Both the position numbers and the translations under genes were made by a program. From NCBI RefSeq assembly GCF_001870905.1, contig NZ_LNDC01000051.1:3136-43873 (forward strand): 40,738 bases of DNA, written 5' to 3'. This stretch comes from Geitlerinema sp. PCC 9228 (GTDB lineage: Bacteria; Cyanobacteriota; Cyanobacteriia; Cyanobacteriales; PCC-9228). The notes below the pieces were generated by a model that searched no databases, was not told the DNA's origin, and saw only the letters and a list, made by a program, of their open reading frames with translations. Positions 17,097 through 28,400 of this stretch are shown here, piece after piece; position 1 is the first letter of the stretch; the number at the start of each line of letters is the position of its first letter.

Positions 17097-18005
17097 ATGA
17101 CGATGCCCAACTTTTTAGTAATTGGTGCTGTCAAATCAGCGACAACATCTGTTTATCACTATCTGAAGCAACATCCAGAAATCTACATGAGCCCTACCAA
17201 AGAAACCAGTTTCTTTGCCATTGAAGGGGATGATTTAGACTTTAATGGACCTGGTTTCCAGCAAACCTATCTTTACAAATGCGGCATCAGAGATTTGGAT
17301 ACTTACCAGGCTGAATTTGCTGGTGTCACCAACGAAAAAGCGATTGGCGAGGCTTCTCCTATCTATCTATATTTTACCCCCAAAGCTCCCCAGCGTATTC
17401 GTCACTATCTCGATCGTCCCAAACTCATTGCTATTTTACGCCATCCTGCCGAGCGTGCTTTTTCCCATTTTCTTAATAATATTCGCGATCGCCGGGAACC
17501 GCTTACTGATTTTGCTGCAGCTTTACAAGATGAAAAACGTCGCCTGCAAGAAAATTGGGGACCTGCTTGGCATTACCAAGAAATCGGTTTCTACTCGCGA
17601 TATCTTCGGGAATATTTTCAGCGTTTTGAACGCGAACAAATTCGGGTGTATTTGTTTGAGGATTTGAAAGCCAATCCCATAGCTACCATGCAAGATATTT
17701 TCCGATTTCTAAAAGTTGATGACACTTTTATTCCCGATTTTTCCGGTAAGTACAATCAATCCTACACTCGCAAAAGCGAACTGTTACACGATATGATTTT
17801 TACCAGCAATCCCCTCAAGGCAGCCGTGAAAACCCTGGTTCCGGCAGGGGTAACCCGCAAACTGGCAACTCGCATCAACAAACAAAATCTCGCCAAACCG
17901 AAATTATCCCCGCAAATTCGCCAGCAACTGGTAGATTTATATCGCGAGGATATTTTACAGCTACAGGATTTGCTGCAACGAGATTTCTCGGCGTGGTTGG
18001 CGTAA
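17097..18005 (+). CDS. Sulfotransferase-domain protein (PAPS-dependent)
   Basis: 302 residues with the fold of PAPS-dependent sulfotransferases related to heparan sulfate N-/O-sulfotransferases. The 5'-phosphosulfate loop is FLVIGAVKSATTSVYHYL at ~5-22 (consensus PKSGTT). The 3'-phosphate-binding segment LIAILRHPAERAFSHF lies near 109-124. The start ATG is preceded by GGAGG at good spacing. Such enzymes transfer sulfate from PAPS to sugar hydroxyls or amines. In this locus the acceptor is probably the exported polysaccharide, which fits the known sulfation of many cyanobacterial exopolysaccharides. The acceptor is inferred from position only. Confidence 0.9.
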   Translation: MTMPNFLVIGAVKSATTSVYHYLKQHPEIYMSPTKETSFFAIEGDDLDFNGPGFQQTYLYKCGIRDLDTYQAEFAGVTNEKAIGEASPIYLYFTPKAPQRIRHYLDRPKLIAILRHPAERAFSHFLNNIRDRREPLTDFAAALQDEKRRLQENWGPAWHYQEIGFYSRYLREYFQRFEREQIRVYLFEDLKANPIATMQDIFRFLKVDDTFIPDFSGKYNQSYTRKSELLHDMIFTSNPLKAAVKTLVPAGVTRKLATRINKQNLAKPKLSPQIRQQLVDLYREDILQLQDLLQRDFSAWLA

Positions 18006-18256
18006 TATAAACGCATGTAGGGTATCTTTGCCAAAACTTTATACAAAAATGCGATCGCTTGCCCCGGCCAAAAACTGTCCTAAGTGCTGCAATACGCAAG
18101 TATCGGCTTGCCATCGGGAACGTACTAGGAAAAATTTATGTATTTTTTTGATAAAGCTCCGTGCTAGCACTGGAAAATTATACTGAATTGAGTTAGCTTG
18201 TGGCGTAATTCGCGAGTTTTACGGATATCCATCGTTTCAAATCGTCCTAGCCAACT
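18006..18256 (+). other. Spacer before the Kdo operon
   Basis: 251 bp with no gene. It contains a HIP1 octamer near 18050, a perfect palindrome GTGCTAGCAC at 18161-18170 and a TATACT hexamer about 10 bp downstream of it. No -35 box at suitable spacing was found for that hexamer, so the operon promoter remains unassigned. Confidence 0.35.
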
Positions 18257-19269
18257 ATGCAAACCCAAGCCTCTCCTTCCGTTTTCTCCCAGAGTCGTTC
18301 GTACTTTCAGCAAGTTACCGAACTACTGCAGCTAGAAGCAGAAGCGATCGCACAGACGAGTCAGCGATTGCAACCAGAATCCGTTCAAAGCGTTGTCCAA
18401 CTTCTCAGTACTTGCACGGGGAAAATCGTCCTCACGGGGGTAGGCAAGTCCGGCATCGTTGCCCGCAAAATTGCTGCTACTCTCACCAGCGTAGGCACAG
18501 TGGCCATTTTTCTGCACCCCGCAGAAGCCCTTCACGGGGATTTGGGCATCGTACAATCGGATGATGTGGTAATTGCCCTCAGCAACAGCGGCGAAACCGA
18601 CGAACTGCTGGCGATGCTGCCCTCTTTAAAACAGCGTTGCGTTCCCATTGTTGCCTTGGTGGGGAATCTCGATTCTACCCTAGCGCGACAGGCAAATGTG
18701 GTCCTCGCTGCCACCATCGAACGGGAAGCTTGCCCCCTCAATTTAGCACCCACCACCAGTACCACGGTAGCCATTGCCATTGGCGATGCGATCGCAATGA
18801 CCGTTGCCACCGCCAAAGGCATCACCCCGGAAAAATTTGCCCTCAACCATCCCGCCGGTCGTTTGGGCAAACGCTTAACCCTGCGGGTTGCCGATATCAT
18901 GCATGGGGGAACAGATAATCCTACCATTTCTCCCGATGCCAGTTGGTTGGAGGTGGTTACCGGTATCAGCCAGGGGGGATTGGGGGCTGTCAGCGTTGTT
19001 GACGAACAGCAGCGGCTGTTAGGCATCATTACCGACGGTGACTTGCGTCGGGCTATGGAAACGATTCAGCCAGTAGAACTAGCTAAATTCCAAGCTGGAA
19101 GCATCATGACCCGCAACCCCATTACCGCTATGCGTGAGTGGTTGGCGTACGATGCCTTGCAGGTGATGGAAAACCGACCTTCCCAAATTGCCGTTTTGCC
19201 AGTGGTGGATGCCGACCGCCGCTGCGTTGGTTTGTTACGATTGCACGATATTGCTAGGAGTGGTCTCCT

Positions 19270-19273
<4 letters not shown>
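18257..19273 (+). CDS. kdsD: D-arabinose-5-phosphate isomerase (KdsD/KpsF/GutQ family)
   Basis: Cytoplasmic isomerase that converts D-ribulose 5-phosphate to D-arabinose 5-phosphate, the first dedicated step to Kdo. 338 residues, close to the usual ~325. The N-terminal SIS domain carries GVGKSGIVARKIAATL and the sugar-phosphate motif ALSNSGETDELLAML. The C-terminal half has two CBS domains (~210-270 and ~278-335), as in KdsD and KpsF. Its stop overlaps the kdsB start in GTGA. Capsule clusters such as that of E. coli K1/K5 carry a KpsF paralogue of the same activity; here the full set of Kdo genes follows, which supports the assignment. Confidence 0.93.
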
Positions 19274-21361
<2,088 letters not shown>

Positions 21362-21385
21362 TTTCGTTCTTGGTGGGGAAAGACT

Positions 21386-22807
21386 TTGATAAGTACGCAA
21401 CCGGCTTTCCAAAAGCAAATTCGCCAGCAGCTGCGCCAGTTTCTCACAACGGTGGAAAAACCCATTTTCTCGCCATATTATTTCCCTACCCATCGCTATT
21501 TAACCATAGCAGAACGCTGGCGGTTGCTGGGCAAATATATGTTGGTTCCGGTGACAACTCCATCTTCGCAGGTGGCAGTACCGGAAATTTGTTTTGTGTT
21601 GTATTCTAAGGCTTGCGAACGTATGTTGTTGCCGTTGCTGTTTCATTTGTTACAGCGGCAAGAAACCCAGTTGGGAAGATATAAAATACGTGCGATCGCT
21701 TTAAGTGGGGTTCACGAGTTGAAATTAAATCCCCATGCGATCGCTCATCTAAAAAAACTCGGCTGTTCTGTAGAAACCGACCACTATAGTTTGCTTCGTT
21801 TTTGCCAGCAACCCCAAAACAAATTGGTGGTTTTGTGTTTGGATCACCGCCATCTTTCCCAGTTCCATCGCTGTGGTGTTGATATCGCCGATACGTTAAA
21901 AACTTTTGGCGTCAAAACCCTTTCTATCCAACACGGCGGTACGCGGGAAGATGCCGTGGAAGGCTTATCAACGGCGGCTTCGGATGTGGTTTTGGTGTGG
22001 GGAAAACGGGTTTATCGGCAGTTGGTAGAAACCTACGGCGTCAATGCCAGTCGCTTGCGTTTGGTGGGCAATCCTTTGCACGATGCTTCTGCCCAAATGT
22101 TGCGAGATAGTATCAATTCTAGCAAGCCACAATCGGTTTTACAGGTATTGCGCGATCGCTATCCCTACCTACAAAAACAAATCGAAACCAAAAAAATTAT
22201 CTTGCTCGCTAGCTGCTTGCATAGCGAATATTACGGTTACGAAAACGAACAAGAACTCTACCAACAATATATCCGTCATATCTATCGCAGTTTGGATTTT
22301 TCCCAAGTGGTGTTGTTGGTGAAAATGCATCCTTTAGATAAAAAACATCCCAATCTCTATCAAACAGCCGCCGAGGAACTTATCGATAGGAATGCAATGG
22401 CGATTATCGAACCGGAAGTTACTGAATTGGATATTTACAAACTTCTCTTAATTTCCGATTTATTGCTAACCCGCTGTTCCACTGTAGCCGAGGAAGCTTT
22501 GCTGGCAAACAAAAAAGTGGTTGCCTTCGATCTATTTCCCGAAGGTCCATCAAAAGGATACAAACATTTAGAAGAGTACGGTCGCTATACTACTGCCTAT
22601 GCCAAACCCAAAGAACAGCTAGCCACAGTAATTTCCCAAGCGTTGTTTTCTCCGCCTGACTCTACTAGCGAACACCCATTCCACGAAACAATTGTTCGCG
22701 ATATTACCTATGCTTTGGATGGTCAATCCACAGCCAGAGCGGTCGATACGATCTTACAGGAATTGAATGTAGGAGAATTTCGCAAAACTTCCCTACAAAG
22801 AGAATAA
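21386..22807 (+). CDS. GT-B-fold glycosyltransferase, candidate CMP-sugar (Kdo) transferase
   Basis: 473 residues from a TTG start preceded by GGGGAAAG. No good ATG exists between the kdsC stop and the conserved sequence. The fold looks like GT-B of the capsule/CDP-glycerol-transferase type: an N-terminal half ending in LSIQHGG (His183), then a C-terminal half with an HP motif in VKMHPLDKKHP (His315-Pro316) and an S/T motif in LLTRCSTVAEEAL (Ser365-Thr366). HP and S/T motifs that contact the CMP moiety are known in bacterial sialyl- and Kdo-type transferases. The position 24 bp after kdsC makes CMP-Kdo a plausible donor, but this is an inference; a CDP-glycerol-type or epimerase-like function is an alternative. 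No signal peptide is seen. Confidence 0.8.
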   Translation: MISTQPAFQKQIRQQLRQFLTTVEKPIFSPYYFPTHRYLTIAERWRLLGKYMLVPVTTPSSQVAVPEICFVLYSKACERMLLPLLFHLLQRQETQLGRYKIRAIALSGVHELKLNPHAIAHLKKLGCSVETDHYSLLRFCQQPQNKLVVLCLDHRHLSQFHRCGVDIADTLKTFGVKTLSIQHGGTREDAVEGLSTAASDVVLVWGKRVYRQLVETYGVNASRLRLVGNPLHDASAQMLRDSINSSKPQSVLQVLRDRYPYLQKQIETKKIILLASCLHSEYYGYENEQELYQQYIRHIYRSLDFSQVVLLVKMHPLDKKHPNLYQTAAEELIDRNAMAIIEPEVTELDIYKLLLISDLLLTRCSTVAEEALLANKKVVAFDLFPEGPSKGYKHLEEYGRYTTAYAKPKEQLATVISQALFSPPDSTSEHPFHETIVRDITYALDGQSTARAVDTILQELNVGEFRKTSLQRE

Positions 22808-22825
22808 AAATTCATCAAGCCAACC

Positions 22826-24121
22826 ATGAAAACAGTCGTCCTCATTGATACCAACCACGGCGGTCACCACGTTACATATATGCGATTTTTGGCTAAATCC
22901 TTGCTAGAAATGGATTGCCGGGTGGTGGTTTTGTATCCCCAACCGAGAGAAATTCGCTGGTGGATCAAAGAGCATTCTCCTCAAAGAGCTACCCATTTGT
23001 TTGCCCGGTCGATGCAGGAGTTGCAAAGCCGGCAAATTCCTATTTACGGAAAACTCCCCCGTAGTATGCCGGTGTTCAAGCGACCGCCGCAGTTTGTCGC
23101 GGCAATGGCGCGCTGGCAATACGCTGCCAGTCGAGTGCGTCAGGCTTGCCAGGCTTTGGCTGTGGTTCCCGATTTGGTATTTTTTAACTGGTTGGATAAC
23201 TATTTTAGCTACTATCTGCCTCCTTTGCTTTTAGATATAATTTTTCCTTATAAATGGTCGGGAATTTATTTTCGACCGGGGGAATTTCGTTTTGGCGATC
23301 GCACTTTTCCTATATTCAACTTTCCCCTATACCATGAATTGGTAGCTCGTTCTGGTCGCTGCCAAGCGCTGGCGATTCTCAACGAAGATAGGGTAGCTTC
23401 TTTACAGGAAAAAATTGGGAATCCAGTGTTGTCCTTTCCCGATTTTACCGACGAAGCACCACCAGATTTTACCTATTCTATCGCTCAAGAAATTAAAAAA
23501 CAAGCCGGCGATCGCAAAATTATCGGTATCATTGGCTCCATGAGCAAACGTAAAGGCATGGTAACCTTGCTCGAAGTGGCGCAAAAATCCCTCGGCGAGG
23601 ACTGGTTTTTTGTGTTTGCCGGTCATTTTTCCCAAAAAGCATTCCATCAAGATTTTCGCCACAAACAAAATGAAGACTACTACCGCATTCTTGATATCCT
23701 TAAAAATGGTCTGCCCAATTGTTACTTCCATTTTGACTACATTCCCGACGAACCGCAATTTAATGCGTTAATCAATACCTGCGATATTTTGTTTGCTGCC
23801 TACGAAAATTTCCCCTACAGCAGCAACTTGCTTGCCAAAGCGGCGGCGTTTGAAAAACCCATTGTGGTCAGCCAAGGATATTGTATGGGCAACCGGGTGG
23901 AAACTTTTGAAATGGGAGCAACCATTGAGGAAGGAAACGTGGAACAATGTAAAGAAGCTTTGCATTTTCTCTGCCAGCAATTAGAAAGCGATACCCCGAA
24001 ATTGCGTTTTGATTTTGCGGGATATAGAAATTGCCATTCGGTAGCTAAACTAGATCGTATCTTCCAAACCATTCTTTCCCAGAAAACCACACGTGAGGTT
24101 TCTCAGCCTCTGGCTTTATGA
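22826..24121 (+). CDS. Glycosyltransferase, GT4-like
   Basis: 431 residues with a GT-B fold. The N-terminal domain begins VLIDTNHGGHHVTYM, with the glycine-rich acceptor-side loop. The C-terminal donor domain begins near IIGIIGSMSKRKGMVTLLEVA and includes YIPDEPQFNALINTCDILFAAY and PYSSNLLAKAAAFEKPIVVS. The usual E-x7-E pair is altered: the region reads NFPYSSNLLAKAAA without the two glutamates, so catalysis or donor may differ from classical GT4 enzymes. The next gene overlaps it by ATGA, showing translational coupling. Likely adds a sugar to the lipid-linked precursor of the surface polymer; the specificity is unknown. Confidence 0.85.
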   Translation: MKTVVLIDTNHGGHHVTYMRFLAKSLLEMDCRVVVLYPQPREIRWWIKEHSPQRATHLFARSMQELQSRQIPIYGKLPRSMPVFKRPPQFVAAMARWQYAASRVRQACQALAVVPDLVFFNWLDNYFSYYLPPLLLDIIFPYKWSGIYFRPGEFRFGDRTFPIFNFPLYHELVARSGRCQALAILNEDRVASLQEKIGNPVLSFPDFTDEAPPDFTYSIAQEIKKQAGDRKIIGIIGSMSKRKGMVTLLEVAQKSLGEDWFFVFAGHFSQKAFHQDFRHKQNEDYYRILDILKNGLPNCYFHFDYIPDEPQFNALINTCDILFAAYENFPYSSNLLAKAAAFEKPIVVSQGYCMGNRVETFEMGATIEEGNVEQCKEALHFLCQQLESDTPKLRFDFAGYRNCHSVAKLDRIFQTILSQKTTREVSQPLAL

Positions 24122-25353
24122 AAACGCTGATTCTCAGTACCTCAGATATTGAAGGTGGCGCGGCGCGCGCGGCTTATCGGCTACACCAGGGATTGCTGGC
24201 TGTGGGTGAGGGGTCGCAAATGTTGGTTCGTGCCAAGTATAGCAGCGATCGCCATGTTCTGGCCGAAAAAAGCGTCCTGACCAAGTTAGGACCACCTGCC
24301 AGTCGGTGGCCCCTACGTCGCTATCCCCAACGGGAAAAAACCTTATTTTCCGCGCAATGGTTCCCCGATGCGATCGCGGCGCAGGTAGCACGACTGAATC
24401 CGGATATTGTAAACTTACATTGGGTTTGTAGCGGCTACGTACGCATTGAAACGCTCGCCAAATTGCAAAAGCCGGTGGTGTGGACGTTGCAGGATATGTG
24501 GGCGTTTACCGGTGGTTGCCACTACAGCCAAAATTGCGATCGCTACCAGCAACAATGTGGCAGCTGCCCCCAACTAAAAAGTCACAAGGAACGGGACCTT
24601 TCCCGGAAAATATGGAAAAGGAAACAAAAAGCATGGAAACATGTTAACCTCACCGTGGTCACCCCCAGCCGGTGGATGGCAGAATGCGTACAAGCTAGTT
24701 CTTTGTTAGGCGATCGCCGTATTGCCGTTATTCCCTTTTGTTTAAGTACACAAACCTACCGCCCCATCGATACAAACGTAGCCAGAAACTTATTAGGATT
24801 GCCCCAAGACAAGCATTTGGTTTTGTTTGGGGCAATTTCTGCCACCGCTGACCCCCGTAAAGGCTTTCATTTACTAATACCCGCTTTACAAAAACTCAGC
24901 CAATGGGAATCTCAAGAAAATGTGGAACTGGTGGTTTTTGGAGCTTCCCCACCGGAAAAACCGTTGGATGTGGGCTTCAAAGTTCATTATTTGGGCAATT
25001 TTTCCGATGACCTCTCCTTGGCTTTAGTTTATTCGGCGGCTGATGTCATGGTGGTACCTTCGTTGCAAGAATCATTTGGACAAACAGCTTCGGAAGCTTT
25101 AGCCTGCGGAACGCCAGTGGTGGCTTTTGATACAACTGGGTTGCGGGATATTGTAGATTCCCAACAAAATGGCTATCTAGCCAAACCTTACGAAACCGAA
25201 GATTTGGCCAGGGGAATTGCTTGGATTTTACAGGATCGCGATCGCTACCAACAATTACGCACAAATGCTAGGGAAAAAGCCGAACGCGCCTTTGCCTTGG
25301 AAATTCAAGCCAAACGTTACCTGTCTTTATTCCAGGAATTGCTAGAAAAATAG
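24118..25353 (+). CDS. Glycosyltransferase family 4 (WcaL/WcaC-like)
   Basis: 411 residues, retaining GT4 glycosyltransferase. N-terminus ILSTSDIEGGAARAAYRLH is the classical nucleotide-sugar enzyme opening for this subgroup. In the middle there is a Cys-containing segment (HYSQNCDRYQQQCGSCPQL) that is common in colanic-acid-type WcaC/WcaL relatives. The donor-binding end has the intact E-x7-E motif in LQESFGQTASEALACGTPVV. Start overlaps the stop of the previous gene (ATGA). It closes the run of plus-strand sugar genes that begins with kdsD. Cytoplasmic face of the inner membrane is the expected location. Confidence 0.92.
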   Translation: MKTLILSTSDIEGGAARAAYRLHQGLLAVGEGSQMLVRAKYSSDRHVLAEKSVLTKLGPPASRWPLRRYPQREKTLFSAQWFPDAIAAQVARLNPDIVNLHWVCSGYVRIETLAKLQKPVVWTLQDMWAFTGGCHYSQNCDRYQQQCGSCPQLKSHKERDLSRKIWKRKQKAWKHVNLTVVTPSRWMAECVQASSLLGDRRIAVIPFCLSTQTYRPIDTNVARNLLGLPQDKHLVLFGAISATADPRKGFHLLIPALQKLSQWESQENVELVVFGASPPEKPLDVGFKVHYLGNFSDDLSLALVYSAADVMVVPSLQESFGQTASEALACGTPVVAFDTTGLRDIVDSQQNGYLAKPYETEDLARGIAWILQDRDRYQQLRTNAREKAERAFALEIQAKRYLSLFQELLEK

Positions 25354-25417
25354 GACCAAAGATGCCATTTTCTAAGTAATTTCCCCCTATGGCGGCAAAA
25401 TTTCACCCAACTATCGG

Positions 25418-25446
25418 TTGATATATAGCGAATAGCCGGGCAGAAT
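25418..25446 (+). promoter_or_regulatory. Candidate promoter for the hybrid sensor kinase
   Basis: TTGATA (25418-25423), 17-bp spacer, CAGAAT (25441-25446), about 36 bp before the start codon. The -35 box is a 5 of 6 match and the -10 box is only 4 of 6, so this is tentative. Confidence 0.3.
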
Positions 25447-25481
25447 AAAAGTAGTTCCTACGATATATCTTCATAGCTTCC

Positions 25482-28400
25482 ATGCTGACCGTCGCTGGCT
25501 ACCAAGAATGCCATCCCATCTACACCGGCAATCGCACTTTCGTCTATCGGGCTATTCGCCAGACAGACCATCGAACGGCAATCGTCAAAGTATTACGCAA
25601 TTCCCAGCCTAGTTTCGACGAACTGCTTCAATTTCGCAATCAGTATGCCATTGCCCGGCAGCTAGACCATCCCGGTATTGTTCGCCCCCTCGCCCTGGAA
25701 TCCTACGGCAACAGTTACGCCCTGATTATGCCCGACGAGGGATTGGTTTCTTTGAGTCAGTACTGGTCAAAAAGCGATCGCCATCTCACCACCTTTCTCT
25801 CCATCGCCATTCAAATGGCAGATATTCTTCACTACCTCACCACCCAGCGCGTCATTCACAAAGACATCAAACCCAGCAATATCCTCATTCATCCAGTAAC
25901 CGGTCAAATTCAACTCATTGACTTCAGCATCGCTACACTGCTACCCAAAGAACGCCAGCAACTTACCAATCCCAACGTTTTGGAAGGAACCCTCGCTTAT
26001 ATCTCTCCCGAACAAACCGGACGTATGAACCGAGGCATCGACTATCGCACCGATTTTTATTCTTTGGGAATCACCTTATTTGAACTGCTCACGAGAGAAC
26101 TTCCCTTTACCAGTACAGATCCCATGGACCTGGTACACAGCCACCTGGCGCGTCCGATAGAATTTCCCCACGCCAGCCAGCGAAACCTTCCCCAACCCTT
26201 GCCAGCCATAATTCGGAAGCTGACCGCCAAAAATGCTGAAGACCGCTACCAAAGTGCCCTGGGGCTGAAATACGACCTAGAAATATGCCAGCAACAGTTG
26301 CAAGCCACCGGCGAAATTGCCTCCTTTGAAATTGCCCAACGGGATAGTTGCGATCGCTTTTTGATTCCCGAAAAACTTTACGGGCGAGAAAAAGAGGTAC
26401 AAATCCTGCTAGAAGCCTTCAACCGTGTTAGCGAAGGGCAAACGGAACTGATGCTGGTCGCTGGTTTTTCCGGGATTGGCAAAACCGCTGCCATCAACGA
26501 AATTCATAAGCCTATCACTCGAAAAAAAGGATTTTTTATCCAAGGAAAATTCGACCAATTCAATCGCAATGTCCCTTTCTCTGGTTTTGTGCAAGCTTTC
26601 CGCGGCTCGATCGAACAGCTACTGTCAGAACCCGATGTGGATCTAGCTGCTTGGAAGGAGAAAATTTTAGCAGCCGTGGGAGAGAGCGGTCGAGTTATTA
26701 TTGATGTAATCCCAGAGCTGACAAAAATTATTGGAGAACAACCGGCCGTACCAGAACTATCAGGGGACGCCGCCCGGAATCGCTTCAACTTGCTTTTTCG
26801 TAGATTTGTGCGCGTTTTTACTGCGCCAGAACACCCCTTGGTTCTATTTTTAGACGACTTGCAATGGGCGGATGCGTCATCGCTGGCGTTGATGAAACTG
26901 TTGGTCGGCCCTGCGGCATCGGGATATTTATTGGTGTTGGGTGCCTATCGAGATAACGAAGTATTTCCGGGACATCCGTTGCTTTTAACCTTTAATGAAA
27001 TTGAAAGGCAGGGAACGAAAGTTAGTAAAATAGCCCTATCCCCCTTGGAAGAATCCGATACCACCCAACTGATTGCCGATACTTTGCTGTGTTCGCCAAA
27101 AGCTGCCACCTCTCTAGCGCAGTTAGTGTATCAAAAAACCCAGGGCAATCCTTTCTTTATTACCCAATTTTTGCAAGGACTTTATGAAGAAGGATATATC
27201 TACTTCGATTTGACGTCAGGTTCCTGGCAGTGTGATTTGGCGCAAGTGCGGCAGTCGGCTTTAACCGATAATGTGGTGGATTTTTTGGTTGGGCGGTTGC
27301 AGAAGCTGCCGGAAACCACTCAGGAAGTATTGCGTCTGGCAGCTTGTATTGGCAATCGCTTTGACTTGGAGACCCTGACAGTGGTTTGCGATCGCGATGG
27401 GGAAGAGGTAGCCTGGAATTTGTGGTCTGCTTTGCAAGAAGGGTTGGTGGTGCCCGAAAACGAGACATACAAATTCTTTCAAACAAGCGATCGCATCGGA
27501 GAAAAATCAAAAGACCTCACGATTTACTACCGTTTTCTCCACGATCGCATCCAGCAAGCTGCTTACGCACTCATTCCAAGAAACCAACAGGAAGCCACCC
27601 ACTACCGCATTGGGCGATTGCTGTTGCAGAACCTCTCTCCAGACGAAAGGGAAGAACAAATTTTCAATGTAGTCACCCAGCTAAATCAGGGCATTTCCCG
27701 CTTGGAAACCCCGTGGGAACGAGAGGAACTCGCCCAGCTGAACCTTCTTGCCTGTCGCAAAGCTAAAGCCGCTACCGCCTATCAAGCCAGTCGCGAGTAT
27801 GCCCATCAAGGATTATCGTTGTTAGGAGAAACTCCTTGGTCGCACCAATACGAACTAACACGTACCTTATACGAACTCGCTGCGGAACTGGCTGCTTTGT
27901 GTGGCGACCGGGAAACCATGGAACAGTTGGCAGGGGAAATTATTGCACACACCCACTCCTTGCCAGAACAGGCAACCATTTACCGCATTCAAATCCAAGC
28001 TTACACCTGTCAGGGAGAATTTGCCACCGCCATCACCCTTGCCCGGGAATTTTTGCAGCAGTTCGATATTATCTTCCCGGAAAATCCAACGCCAGAGGAT
28101 ATTCAAAAGAGCATTGCCCAAGCCAATCAACTGCTTGCCGGTCGCCATATTGAAAGTCCGATCGATCTGCCGTGGATGGTAGATCCAGAAAAAATTGCCA
28201 TTGTAGAGATTGCCAACAGTATTATACCTGCTACCTTCCTAACCAGACCCTTGCTGTTTCCCTTAGTGACCTCTTTATCAACTCAGCTATCCATTCAACA
28301 TGGTCATACTTCCGATTCTCCATTTACGTATGCAACCTATGGGTTGACTCTATTAGGTGCTCAATTTTCTGATGTAAAAACGAGTGCTCAATTCGGTCAC

